Shown here one piece after another: positions 30,293 through 45,200 of a stretch of DNA of 64,000 bases. Below the pieces are notes generated by a model, which was not told where the DNA came from, did no database searches, and saw nothing but the letters and a program-made list of their open reading frames with translations. This stretch comes from Bathymodiolus brooksi. Taxonomy: Eukaryota > Mollusca > Bivalvia > Mytilida > Modiolidae. The stretch is taken from assembly GCA_963680875.1 (NCBI GenBank), contig OY804585.1, forward strand, positions 24,095,686-24,159,685, given 5' to 3'. The translations under genes were made by a program, and so were the position numbers. Position 1 is the stretch's first letter, and every line of letters begins with the position of its first letter.

Positions 30293-33200
30293 GTAAATGA
30301 CAATAATGTTATGATTTAGTATTTGTCTTTCTACAATGAAGAATAACATGACTGGAACACATTATTTGATTTCCATTATCTAATTATTTATGCAACTTTT
30401 TTATTTCTGTATTTCAGAGCTTAGATCTTGGTGTGAAGTTCCAAGCATTGCACATTTCTGTTCATTATTTAGAGCTGCATTTGATCTACCAGACTTTGAT
30501 ATAGAGGTAATTTATTTTATAATGGAGTTCTGAGTGAAATTTGATATGATTGACATTGCTTATCATTGTCAACACGTAGACATTCATGATGTTACTTATT
30601 TATGGTTACTTATGCAGTTATGGTGATTTTCCAGCTCAGGACCTACAGGTCCTCTTAGCCAGACTCTACACTTTCCACTTCCAAACATTCGCTGGTCACA
30701 TGACAGTCCCATTGAATGTCTGATTTGTAATTATTGAAATATAGGTCTTGATTTTTCCAATATCTATCCAGCCTGATGTAATTTCAATTTTTGTTTTTTT
30801 CCAATATATCAGATTTGCATGTATGCAAGAATTGTTCATCACAAATAATTATATAAAGTTTAACACAATTATGATAAATACAATATCGGAATTAATTACT
30901 GAATATAATGTGTCATTCGGGTTGACTTCTTCAGTTCTTCTGAAAAATCCAATTGTATTATGTTTTTATCTTACACATTGTATAATAAAAATCTCTAGCA
31001 ATATTACTTTGAGTTGTGTTTTCAAAATATTTTCCTTGATGCAATAAAAAGATGACTGCTAAAATTGTATTATGAATATCTTGAAGAAAGAAAAAAGATA
31101 ATTATTAAAATTATAACATACATTTACCACGAGCATGATGTGTTTAAACAATACAGAAGAATTAAGGTGATTAAAATCTTAGTTATCCTGATGATTTGTG
31201 AAATAAACTGCTGTACTTTTTTATTTGAAAATTGAATTCCTCATCGAGATTGAAACTGTTGACAGGTTTTACTGTAATTTTTGTATACAAAGGGAAATAA
31301 CTCTTAAACAAATTTAAAGTATACAGTACACACATAGGTTTTTAGCATGAAATCACCCTTGACAGTGATATGTCATAAGATCTCCGTGAAATCACGGTGA
31401 AACTTTCACTGCGAAAATATACAAATTAGGGCCTAAATGTCGGTGAAATATTTTAATTGTCGGTGACAACACCGCGGCGAAAATCATACGTGTATTCTGT
31501 TTTATCATTAATCCCTTAAATATTGATTTATTAACATACACATGAAAAGAAAGTACATTCTAATTTCTTTTATTCACAAATTGATAGCAACACTCAACAA
31601 TACACATACAACAACAAGTCATTCATATACATTTTCTCATATAAATTATACTGTTCAACACTGACCACACACATATATATATATATACATATATCAATTT
31701 AAGTCTGATTCATTTAATATGAAATTGACGATCTACTGTAAATTGTGTGTATTTAAAGAACTAACATTATTTCTTCTTGAAACCGTATTTAGCACCACAA
31801 CAAACATTTAAGCAGTTTCAACCGAAAGTACATTAATGACATATACATAAAAGTGGTAGCATGAGAAAACACTATTTTGTGGTGTCACTGATACATTTAC
31901 TACAAATATATAACGTATATTTCTAATAATCTGTGATTTGTGTCAGTCATGCAGTCTTTTCATTACTGTTGTTGGCTTTACCTGGCGACGTACATCTCGT
32001 TGATCTTGGAAACAACCATGTTCTGGTAAAATTTCGGGTCTTTTACATCGGGGTGGAAATACAGGACATACTGTTGAACTTACCCTTTGCGTATTGGATC
32101 CAGCTTGGACTTCTTGATTTTTCCTTGACCATGGTACGAATATGTTGTTCTCAAGTGGTCTGGAAACAGCCTGTTTACTAGCTTGCATGCAAAGTTACCG
32201 GCATTAAAGGCGGCTTTGTCTAGTTTTGTTAGTTCGTCAAGGGAAATGTCGTACGGCTCTGGTATATCATAGAACGGATTGGAGTCAGTTGGTGGTTGTG
32301 GTTGTTGTTGCTGCAGTTGTGGCTGTTGTTGTTGTTGCTGCAGTTGTGGCTGTTGTTGTTGCTGTGGCTGCAGTTGTTGATGTGGCTGTGGTTTTTGTTG
32401 CTGCAGTGGTTGGTCACGCTTCAAAGACGAGAATGTAACCAAGGATGTTCTTTGTTTCGACCTGATTTCTTTCTACCGTCATTAGTCTTTTATTCATCAC
32501 GTCAAGTTTCTTCTCGATGGCATGGTTGCTGCGGGGTCGATGCGGTTTTGGCAAGAAGTCTGTAAGACTGGTATCCAGGTAGTCAATTGGTTGGTTGTTT
32601 GTGATCGATGTGTCTTCTACTAAATTCCTACGCTCTCTTTTTTCGTCTAATTTTGATGAAATTTTAATTATTAAATGCAGAATCATATAAAGTTTTCTTT
32701 GGTAATTTTCATATAATTTTATTTGTTCTAGGTTTCAAGATATAACGATTTAAACACAACTTAAAATATATGACGTTTAAAATTGCTATACTCCTATAGT
32801 TTTATAGTGACTTGCGAGTTTGAAATATAAATTTGTGTTTAAATCATGATATCTTGAAAACTAGAAGTATGTAGAAGCGCAGGCCTTTGTTTACGCTTTA
32901 ATCGCGTCTATAATGGGGCAGAATTTTTTTTTTTTAATCAAATTTCTTTTCGCACACTTCTGTTACGTGCTGTATAGTAATAATGTATAAAAAAGATATA
33001 TATATGCACTAAAATAAACATACCTCATCATCAGTCTTTATTAACCCTCTTGATCTGACTTGAGTTTTGTTGTCAATGGTGTACTTTACTAGAAGTGTGT
33101 TAGATCTTTCTTGAGCAACGTGCATAACAACATTTTGGAACGTAGTGTGTGATATAGAGCCGAAAAGAAGGGAAATTATATATTATGACGAAAGGGCTTC

Positions 33201-36200
33201 TTGTTGGACCATGGAGTGAAAAAATGATTGGCCAAGTAATTAGACATGTATTCAATAAAATATTTTTTGAGTAAAAAGCATGATTGGGCAAATAATTAGA
33301 CACACATGCTATAGAACACGTATCTGAATAGTTTTTGATTGATCATCTTAATTGGCTTTGATTACAATTAGCTATCACCCACTTTGAAGCCACAAATCAA
33401 CCCAACTACACCAGGTTCAGAAGCCACAAATTAACTCGGGATATCAAGCTTGCATTCAAAAGATCAAGTTTATTTTAATTAAAAATTAGTACAATACAAG
33501 CTTATAAATGATAATGATCACATAATACTAAACATTTGTACATTGTTTTCTTAACATAATAGATTAAAACAAATAGCAAATATCAGAATTAAAGAGTGAA
33601 AATATGATGACAGCTTGCACACCTGAAAAAGAAAATAATTATTTGTTATGTATCATTCATATTATCAAAAATGACAGTTTTATATACAAATCTCAAGAAC
33701 ATACAAATGTACAAATAAAGGTTAATATCCCATTTCTTTATTTCGTGGCGTCTAATCGTCGATGTCGGTGTTTTGGTGGTGTTTTATATTAAATCACCGA
33801 CAACACAGTGTTTGATTTTTCTTGGGCATTTCGCGATGTCAACACCGACTTTTTTTAAATTTCATCGACATTTTCTTTATTTCACCAACGTCGGACCAGT
33901 GGGATTTCTTGCTAAAACACGCTGTGCGTACTGTACATGCAACAAATTAGTGATTCGAACAAATATTTTGTTTCAATGTTTTCCCTTAAACTACCAAATT
34001 TATTGTCTTGGTCATTGTTATTCTCTGTGTACTTGGACAAATAATTGATCTCAAAATATCTTCATAACCAACGATTGTATAAAAAAATTAAAACATGCTA
34101 AATGACCATACTTGTTTTCCTTTTCAGGATTTAGAAAATTGTCTGTTTGCATTTTGTGAAGACCAAGAAAGTCCATTTATTATAGACCTTATCTGCAGAC
34201 TCTTGAGAGGATGTTATAGCAGAACTGACATTGAGTAAATACCTTATAAGACATTTCTTACCAAATAACCAATTAAATCTATTAAAATTTAATATGTTTA
34301 AATTATTTAACTGTTTGGTATGTTATATTAAAAAACAAATTAAATATTGTTGGTTTATAGATCAAATATATTTGTTTGAGACATATTGTACTTGAACCGT
34401 GAAGCGTATCGGTTGTGTTGCTTGCTAACTGTTTTTAGTTTTACATTGTACGAGTCGTCGAGTGAGTGATTGTTGTTTAATGCCAACTCAGCAATTTTTC
34501 AGTAATTATCATGGTGAGAACAAGTTCATTTTCAATGATATGATGATGAGGTTCGCTTTGTACTAGACCAACACGCTTAGTTGGAAGAACATGTCGCCAC
34601 AATCAGACACAATACCCTGATTCCGAGCCAACCAGTCTTTGCTCTCTCCTTAATGCTGTGTGCTTAGCGGAGAAGCAACAAATACCAATTTTATAGTCTT
34701 TGGTTTGACCTGATCGGGCTGGAACCCACGATCTACATTGTACGACTCGATATACCCTGAGGAAAAATGAGAAAGGCTATGTAATATCTAATGCAATATG
34801 CAGAATAATTACTGACGCTTGGTGCTTTTCACAAGTTATTTTAACTTCTTCCACCATATGTTCACAACTAAATCTGATCACTACAAATAAAAAAGTTGAT
34901 ATCAAATTGAGTGCACAGAACCCGTTTCTGGAATAACCTTCATCAGGTACGCTCAAAGCCAAAATATTCAAAAGCTATATAATTTTGAAATCTAGCTCTG
35001 AAACATATAGCCTTAAAACAAACGTATTTCATCATGAATGTGTATGTATATTTGTAATTGTAGGTCCTTTAATTATGAAGTTTACTTAAAAGACATATTT
35101 AAATACAGAGCAGCTACAGAGGAACTAAAAGATAATCCATTTGATAATTCAGACTTCAAATCGTTAGACTTGAGAACTAAAGTAGAAGTCTTACATCGCT
35201 TGTGTGATTACAGACTAGATGCTGAAGATGTTATGGAACAACTTAAGGTAAGACAAAGATGGTGCAAGATATAGACTCAGATCAGTGTCCGGACTCAAAT
35301 CGGCGTCCACTGTTGTCATTATCTCAAATTACTGTCCGATTTAAGGGTGTTCTCAAATCGGTGTCCTTGACAAATATACAGATCTATGGCCGATTTATGG
35401 GTTAGGGATAGGGCATACGTTGGTGACCTCATTGGACTTTGATTTGGAAAAATGAGAGACGGCCATAGATTTGAGAATTGGATGACGATTCGAGAATTTG
35501 AAAAAAGGACATAGATCAAACGTACAGATGTCTGTGACATAGAAATCGGATGTGGATTTGAGGATTGGACATCGATTAGAGGCTGGAAGTCGATCTGAGT
35601 CTTACATATGTACGACAGGACTCATGGTTACTAATTAAGTGTTCAACATTACCAGTTTTCACCCATTTTGTCAGTCCACATTGTTCACAATTCATCGAGC
35701 TGATCAATTTTTTGCATTTGGAGTAAAAAAAAAAATACTAAGGATATGTTGAATATAAAACATTTTACAAATTATTTATATTAGATAACACTTTATCTTA
35801 TGTATAAGTATTTAAGAATTATATCACATTGAAAATATGTCAGTAAATTTGTCCCAAATGATTATCTCCCATTTTGTTGACTTTGGAATAAAAAGAAAGT
35901 TAACAATATACTCATAAGATGAGTCTTGGCTGTTTTTAGTTTTACTGTGGTTTTAAATAAACCACATAGATTTATGTTTAGATGAAGTTGATCCACAAAT
36001 TAATTACATCATGATAATTTACAGAAAGGGACCGCCATGGTTGTATGGTAATTGGGTTTACAACTACCTGTGCAATCAGTGCCTATCACCACTAAAGTTG
36101 TGAGTTTGAATTCCGCTCATGACAGACATGGGGTAATCGTAATTGTAATCGTAATCAGTTGTAATCGATTACATTTTTTCATGTAATCGGATGTAATCTG

Positions 36201-39200
36201 TAATCAGACTTTTTTTTATTGCATGTAATCGTAATGTAATCGATTACATTCATTTTGACCCTGTAATCATGATTACTTTCCGATTACATTTAGATTACTT
36301 TTCATCATTTTGCCTTAACTGAAGCATGTATCTCCTTCAATATTTTATGTATGATTTATGTAAATGAATTTTTTTCATGAAATTTATTAAACAAATAATG
36401 TAGAATGGTTTACTAGAAAAATTATAAAGTTTATTGACATCTAAATAAAAACATATGTTATGAAATTCAATTGTTAAAAACTCCACAAAAATATCTATTA
36501 AATAAGGTGGCAATCACAACATGATCAAAAGATATTAGTCTAATAAATTGCAATCAAAACTATCACAGCTACAAAAAAAAATATTAAGCATTAATTATGG
36601 CTTCAAAGAGTTGATATCAAAACAAATAATATCTCAATTTCAATTTCTTTAGGGTTTCAATATTTCAGTGTGTCGGCTTGTGTAAAATACAACAAGCTCT
36701 AACATTTATAAATTATCTGACACAACTTTCAAGATTTCATTTATGACATTGCTTCTGAAGACTATCACTATGTCCTCAGTGTTATCTCATTTCATCATAC
36801 CTCTTGATTCTTGTGGAAATGTAAAAGCTTCCTGTAAGCATTGTACAGCATTGATATCTGGTTCAGTAAAGACCACATCCAACTTTGTCACTCACATTGT
36901 AGGTCATAATTATATATTTTGTTTCTGTTGATGAAAGTCATTCTGATTCCCATAAGATTAAGAAATATTTTATATAAACCAAAATATAGATATCCCATGA
37001 ATATCAATAAAGAAATTATATAAAAAGCAATATGTTAATAATGATTTATAATTTTCAGAAACATTTATTATTTGTGGTTAAATAACAAAATATTTTCAAT
37101 CATACATATTACAAATTAACTGATAAATAACCAGTTGTAATATTTGTAAAATTTTAGATTAAAAGAAAAATAAAATTCCAGTGGGGCTTGCATCTGATAT
37201 TCAGAGATAAAGGATATTTCTGCTTTTAAATTTGGTCCTGAGTTTCCTTTTAATATTGGATTATATGATAAATGTTTTTTTTTTTTTTTTTATTATTTGT
37301 GGGTTACTATGCAACTTGTAATGGATATTTTATTAAACCTAGGATTTTGTTTTCATATTTAGACTGAGAAATTATGCATACATGTATTTTTAAGCAAGTT
37401 TTTAGAATCAGAATGACTTTTGGTTTTTTTTTATCTTCTGAATTATATATCTATGACACACATTGAAATTGTGTGAGATTTAGCAATGGTGATTGTTACA
37501 TAATTTGGTGTCATAAATAAGGTGTCTTCCCAGTTATCCAACTTTCATTTTCTTACCTGTAGGATTGTTTATTTAACATTGATTTGGTGTTTTTTTTACC
37601 AAATACCTTATTTATTGATGAAAAGATTGCTAATCCTGCAACAAACACGATGATCATCAATAACATTTCCCAAGCTTGCCTCTGTTATTTCTCAATAATT
37701 TAATTAAACAGTGATCAATTAAATTCTGAAATTGAACTAAGTCGTCTTTTTAAGGATTTACCCTATTCTATTCTAGAGAAAGACGTGATCAACTCGTAAA
37801 GAAAAATAAAGAAATATCTTATCCAATTCAATTTTGATATCAGTCAAAAATAGTAATAATAATTTGTATTCTTTTTCATTTTAAATGAAATATATGGAAA
37901 TAAATATTAACTGTTGTACATAGACATGTAGTATATTGTCCTGGTCCAAATTGTTGTCCACTTATTCACCTGTTACACAAACCAAGCTTTAATTAAGTGT
38001 CATTTAAAGTTTGTTCTTGATTACCTTTGATCTCATTTATCCCACTTTTATTTTTTACCTGTACTATCTATTTTTCAAAAAGTTGGATAAATGGGAATGA
38101 ACCATAAATAAGACCTTAATTATAAGTTTTATCTGTGGCACAGATTAACTGATAGTTTATTATCCACAATAAACTTTTGACAGGATTATATTAAAATTAT
38201 ATGATGAAATATATTATATGTCTGTTATAATATCTACAAGTGTGGACATAGAAATGTGCTGTCCATATGGCAAGTGTGGATGTCAATATTTCATATTATT
38301 AACTTTAAAAAATAAAAATTCATGGACACAGGGGTCCTGGATTTTTTTAATAAAAAACTAATCCTGGATTACTATTTGCTTAATGTCTGGTCCTGTGTTT
38401 TTATTTCAAATTTTCATCATCTCCCCCTCCCAAGGGATATACAATTGTATCATTAGATTAATAATATATTCAGATTTTCTATTTAAAATAAATCTCATTT
38501 ACAAAACCACTGATATTTGTTAAATTTTTAATGCTGATTTAAGCTTTAGTCGCAACAAGATTAGAGGTTTTTGGGTTCAGTCCACTTTCAATAACATTTC
38601 AGTTATAACGGAGGGATGTATAAGAAAAATAGGAAATTATATCAATATATAAAGTGAGTGATTATTGGTTTAAAACACCAAAATGAGCAATTTTTTAGCT
38701 ATATCAAGGCAATAAAACAAAAAGAAATCAAAGCACCAATTATATATATTACTGTACACATACCAACAACATACCTGTTAACCTCTGGGAACTGCTAGGG
38801 GGGAGATCTCCCCCCTACCAACTCTTCTAAGGGGGAGATTTTGTGTGTCGCCTTTAAACGCACACAATTGTACCTTGTAGTTGCATACATGTGATAGAGT
38901 TGCTATGCTACAACTTGAGATTTGGTCTCATAACTGGAGATTTTTTATCGATGTATTTGATGCATGTTTTTATTGTTAATTGATGTTTTCTTTTTGTTTG
39001 TTTCAGTATTGAACCAACTGCATCCCATTTCAATATATATTGTTTACATTTCTGTCTTATTAGTAGTGTTTCATATGATGAATGAAGGATAAAAATTGTA
39101 TTTATAATTTATTCATAATCATTCATAATCATACGGTTATAACAAAGCAAAAACAATGAAGACAGAATGCTCTGAACAATAAAGTCATAGAGCACTAAAA

Positions 39201-42200
39201 TTATAAAGTCACTTTGCTGCTGGTGCGTTGGGTGATAGCATACGTTTTGGCATTTTTGTGGTTTATCAATTCCATCCTGGAACTTAGTCCTTAAATGATA
39301 CTTTGATCGGCTTTGGTCCCAAACAAGCCATAGCAACTCAAACCGAGATGAATTCATTGCACGTTTGATCGAAATAAGAAGTTTTCCTCTGCATCAAAGG
39401 TTTGCACAACGGTTTATAACTATTTTTAATTGCCGCTATCTCACTTCTAATCATCTAAGCGTGTGCCACAAACCCACTTCCTTATCCCCAATTAACTGTC
39501 AATCAGTGGATAATTGTTGTATAATCATCAACACCTTAATTAATCTCCATGACCCAATTTACCTGTAAAGGTGTCAAACAGATCAATAACCGGATATCAT
39601 TTAAACACCTTTACCATTCGTATCTCTCGGCGTTTTTCACCAGCGCGGGAGTTCCAAATGGGGAATTTCCAGAAATATTGATCGCAAAATGTAGGTCAAG
39701 ATTTTATTGTACTTGATTTTTTTGTTGGGGGGAGGAAAAGGTGTGTGCGGGAGATTAATGTCTCCCGCGCATGAGACCCAGTCCATGCGGGAGATAAGGC
39801 TCTTACGCGGGAGACTCCCGCGAAAAGGGGGAGGGTTAACAGGTATGCCAACAAGCATACAAAGAAACAGAAATTTGAAACAAAAAGAAGTAACATAGCA
39901 AACTTGAATATACATTGGTTGTCATGACATCAAATGTAATCAGTAATGTAATCGATTACATTTACAAAGTAATTGTAATGTAATCGATTACATTTGAAAA
40001 TTGCAAAGTAATTGTAATGTAATCGATTACATTTGCAAGTAATTGACCCCAAGTCTGGCTCATGACGAGGTGTACTCGCTGCAACTTTATGTGATCAAGT
40101 TTGTTAGTGACTTGTGGCAGATCAGTGGTTTTTTCCTGGTACTCCATTTTCCTCCACCAATAATACTGACCGCCACGATATAGCTGAAATATTGTTGAAA
40201 ATGATGTTACGAATAACAAATAGCCCAGAGTTGTCCCCCCTATTAATTGTAGCAACAACTGCATAATTTATAAGTCGTGGAATGTTTTTCAGGGTTTGGA
40301 TGGTGATAATATGCGTGTATCAGCATTGGGGTCAGATGATAGTGGTGCCACATACTGGTATTTCTATGGTAACAGACTGTATAAGGAGGATCCAGAGCCT
40401 GTCATTGAGGAAGAGAAACCGAAAAAGTAAGAAGCAAAATGGATGTTCAAATTTCCTTTGACCAACTTTTACTGAGAAAAATGTTACTTAACATGTTCTG
40501 TGTATAATATGCATACTTATTTACAAAATTGTCCCCTAGCATAAAAAAGCTTGTATTATATACCGCAAATGAAATATGACATTTTTACACTGGCAATATG
40601 TCTTCTACAAATATTAGCATATGGTCATGCAAATTTTTTTCCATCACTTGACATCCGTCATCTGTTGCCATGATCATTTAAATATATTTTCTATGATAGT
40701 TATATACATGTACTAGCTTGATCAGAAATCAAAGATAGTTGCCACCACAGAACTGACATAGTTTAGCATAAGACATATGGGAAATATACCTGCTTCTCAG
40801 AAACCATGTCATATTTTTAAACCAAACTAGTGTAGACCTCTACCAAACTTGAATTTTTGGTACTGATCTGAATTCTAAGTTAACTGCCACCACATAAGCA
40901 ACTTTTTCTCAGAAACCATTTCACATATTTCATCCACAAATGATACAGTGAAACCTGTCTTTACTGAACCCTGTATAAACACAACCTTAAATAATGTCAC
41001 AATGTCGGAAATCTTTGTTAATTTAACCTGTATAAAATTAACACCTGTCTATTCCGAACACAAATGTTGGTCCTAAGGAGGTTCGGTTTAAACAGGTTTC
41101 ACTGTACTAGGGTAAGACTACCAACTTGTGATTTTGATGCTGATTTGAAGTCCAAGATGACCATCACTGACCAGGAATTTGCTTTGTCCATTGACAGATG
41201 TAAGTCAGTTTATCGATACAGGCCCTTGAGAGCCTCTGGTTTCCATTTTCTTTCTTCGTTAGTTAGATATTTATATTGATGTACCAGTAAAAATGTAAAT
41301 TTGAGGATTTTTTTGTTCATTTTAACAGGAAGAAAGAAAAAGACAAAAAGGAGATTGACAAGAAAGGAAAACAATCAAAAGACAAGAAAGGAAAAAAGCA
41401 GAAGAAAAAGGAAGAAGAAGCTCCAAGATCAAGAAGAGGAAGAATTTTATCGAAGAAGAAAAAATATGAGTCAAGTGAAAGGTACAAGTGATAACAGTGA
41501 TATCAGTAACATTTTCCTGTCTATTTTATTTTGGGGGTTAGAGTTATGGTGTTTAACTCCACTTTCAACAATATTTCAGTTATATCGTGGTGGAGGAAAC
41601 TGGAGAAAACCACCAACCTGCCGCAAGTCACTCACAAACTGTATGTTGTATCGAGTACACCTCGCTTGAGCGGGATTCGAACACACAACATTAGAGTGAT
41701 ATATTTTATTTTAAGCAGGAAAGTTTTATGAGTACTTTCTGGGTTATTTACGGAGATGTGAAAGTATATACATAATACATATAATATAATGGCAGAAATT
41801 TTAGACATGGCAGACAACAGTTATTTGTATTACAGTTGACAAACTTACGTGATAGAGTTGCCTATCATGCATTATCCCTTCATCCCTGTTAGTCGAATAT
41901 CAGATAACTTGAAATTTATCAACCATCCATGAACTTTAAGATAACGAGGTTCGACTAGTAAAATCCTTGATGAAGTACCATTTACCAAGGGTTATGGCTC
42001 TCTCATGGAGATTTTAGTACCTCTCCAATTGATAGTTTGTATGTATATGTTCAATAAGGCTTATTCTTCTTACTGTGTTTTCAATCCCATTTGTAAAAAT
42101 ACTCATAAAAACAACCTGAAAAAATTAAACCGATACAGATACACCAACTCAACAAATCAACAGAATGTCATCAGTCTACAATACCTTCAGAAGGTAGATG

Positions 42201-45200
42201 GACGTTAAAACGACTAACTAACTAACTTAACCTTTTGAGATACATGTACAAATAAAGTCACATTTGCAAAATAGCACCTATTGAAATCCTGTAAAATCAT
42301 CCATGGCTAAATCCTAAACCCACATTTAATTTTAAACTCAGAAGCAATATAAAAAAAGTCTTGACACTATAAGCACATTGATAACTCCAACATTGTATAT
42401 TTGTTAGTGAATTGTCAGAAGAGGAAGACAACCAAGAAAGCAGTGGAGAAGAATATGAAATGCCTCTAAAACAACAGAAATCACAAGAATCAACACCAAA
42501 AGGGAGACAATCCAGATCTACACGAAACTCCAGACAGACCAATCAACACAAGTAATATCATATTTCATCATGTTGGGCCGTTTTTATGCCCCCGCCACTA
42601 AGTGGCCTGGACATATAGTGTTACCCATGTCCGTAATTCCGAAATAAAACAGTTGTCACCACTTTTTTTCGCTATGCTTTAAGATATTGACTTGATATTT
42701 GGTATGTGGGTGTATAATGATAAGTTACAGATCAAGTTTACGTTTCATTCCGGTCCAATGATTTTTGGTCGAGTTATGGCCCTTGGACTTTGAAATTTGG
42801 CCAAATATTTAGTTGTCACCACTTTGTTTTACTATGATTTGAGATATTGACTTGATTTTTGTTATGAGAGTGTATAATCATAAGTTACAGATCAACTTTG
42901 AAATTCGTTCCGGTCAAATGATTTTTGGCCAACTTACAGCCGTTGGGCTTTGAAATTTGGCCAAATATTCAGTTGTCACCACTTTATTTCACTATGATTT
43001 GAGATATTGACTTGATGTTTGGTATGAGAGTGTATAGTCATAAGTTACAGATCAACTTTGAAATTCATTCCGGTTGAATGATTTTTGGTCAACTTGCACC
43101 CATTGGGCTTTGAAATTTGGTCAAATATTTAGTTGTCTCCACTTTTTTTTTCACTATGATTTGAGATATTGACTTGAATAAATCTTGTGAATTTAAGGAG
43201 GCTTGAGGATACAGATCTTAAACAATAGTTTGTTATTCTTAGCCTATTACTGAGGGAATTAAAAAAGGGTGAAACATTTGCGAGCCTCCTTAATATTCAA
43301 GGCGGGGACATTCGTGTCGTACCGACACATCTAGTTTAATGTGAGGATAAGACTTGTTCTCAAAAGTTTTCTGATGTCAAGTCAAGTCAAGGGCACCATT
43401 TGATAATGCATCCATTAAACTTATGAATGTAGCTTGAAATCTTTTAATTAATGCATTGAGCTTCATTGTATGCAAATCCCACAGAGGCTTACGTTGTGAC
43501 ACATGAAAATTTGCTTGCAAATTGTTTTTCTACAAAATTAATCACTCTGAATTAGATTTGTCTTTGTTTCAATTCTAATTTGTCATCAAATAATGATTTA
43601 TATTTTAACAGTGAGGAAGAAAGAAAAGAACAAGGAACAAGAAGATCATCTAGGAAATCTACGTCCCAGTTTACTACACCGGTTGTTGAAAAGAAGACGA
43701 GGGGTAGAACAAGAAATTCTCCTGTTAATGGGTAAGTAACAGACAAAATTATTCTTCCTCTATAGGCCTTATTTATATAAACTAGTTTTAGTTTTATTTT
43801 GTTGAATTTTGTTTTTTTATTGTTAGTTTTTCAAACTTTTGCCTCATAGAGAGGGAAACAGGTTATGTTTCAAATGAGGAGAATTGCATACAAGAAAAGG
43901 GTGGGGAGCAATAAATAAGGTTGGATAATAAAGGAAGTCGATATATGGAAGGGGTCACTAAGACTATTTTGACTTGAAGATCATGAAAATATAAATAACA
44001 AGAATGTGTGTTTCTTTATTCTTATATTAATCCTTTATTACAGAAATATCTCAGACGATGACAGTGATGATGAATGGAATACACCATTATCAAAAACTAT
44101 TGGTAAAAGTAAAACACCCACTCCAGCAAAAGATACCTCAAGAAATAGTGGGAGGAAGAGGCAGGCCTCTGTTGAAAGGTTTGTAGTACTTACTCTGTTA
44201 GTTAAACCACCCCTCCTGTCGGCAAAGATTAGTTTTTCTGTACAGTTGGTTATGATGTCTACCATTATTATTTATTATATTTATTTTCATTAATGGGTTG
44301 TGTTAAGTCCTGTAGATTGTTGATTCGAGCTCAGATAGGGTCAAACCAAGGACTATGAAATTGTATTTGTTGCTTCTCTGCTAAGCACGCAGCATTAAGG
44401 AGAAAGAGCAAAGTCTGGTTGGCTCGGAATCAGGATAATGTTTCCGAATGGGGAGAAATGTTTATCCGCGGACTGTTGTTTCTGTGAGCTAGCACTATAT
44501 AAATTCAGCAAGGCATGTTGGTCTAGTACAAAGCGGACCTCATCATCATTTCATTGAAAATTAACTTGTTCTTGCCATGATATAGCTGAAAAATTTGCTT
44601 AGTTGGTGTAAAACAATAATCACTCACTCCTGTGGATAATTTACTGCGATTTTCGGTCATCAACTATATATTGCATGATACACTAAAAGTTATGATGTAA
44701 GTTTGCAAAAATCAATGCATAGTTTAAAACAGTAGCAAATATGACGGCTATATTTATGACAACTTTCAATAATTTATATAGATAAACATGTACAAGTACA
44801 AATTTTTTATTATTAATTTGTAAAAAAAACGACTTCCTATGTGATACTTCCATAGTATGTTAACTGTTGTCATCATGATATGGCAGATTTTACTTACTAT
44901 TGACCAGGCCTATAAGTCTGAACCCTGCAAACAGGAAACTCCTAAATTTCTGACTTATGCTGTAACCAGTAAATAACCTTTCAGAATATGAACAAGATAG
45001 TAGTTTTTTTGAAATTGCAAACCAGTTAATAGTCTTTAATAATGTATAATGAGGCAGTAGGTATGTTTAAGAAATAAATCATGGAAGCCAGAATGTGTTT
45101 TGAGTTTTAACATGGGTTGGCGGATATTAGTATTTTATCCTGAGCCAGAGGCGAGGGATAAAATTTACTAATATCTGCCATCCCATGTTAAAACTCAAAA

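Larger units (their letters stand above)
36123..40057 (+). mobile_element. 3.9-kb hAT element with BED-finger exon
   Basis: GCTCATGA is duplicated at 36115-36122 and 40058-40065. Ends CAGACATGGGGTAATCG and (reversed) CAGACTTGGGGTCAATTAC are followed by many TGTAATCGATTACA motifs. An 8-bp duplication and this terminal style fit hAT. Only an N-terminal BED-type exon is seen (36770-36900); the catalytic part is not visible. A 1.08-kb element sits inside at 38770-39847. Confidence 0.8.
36026..40220 (+). mobile_element. SINE family A, split by a hAT element
   Basis: Left part 36026-36122 (GGACCGCCATGGTTGTATGG to TTCCGCTCATGA); right part from 40058 (GCTCATGACGAGGTGTACTC) to about 40210. Joined, the two parts read as one ordinary SINE A. 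Confidence 0.85.

Noticed and set aside
32226..32565. Plus-strand Val/Leu-rich frames near 32.3 kb as membrane proteins
   Set aside because: They are the complement of the CAG/CAA poly-Gln tract of the BEN gene.
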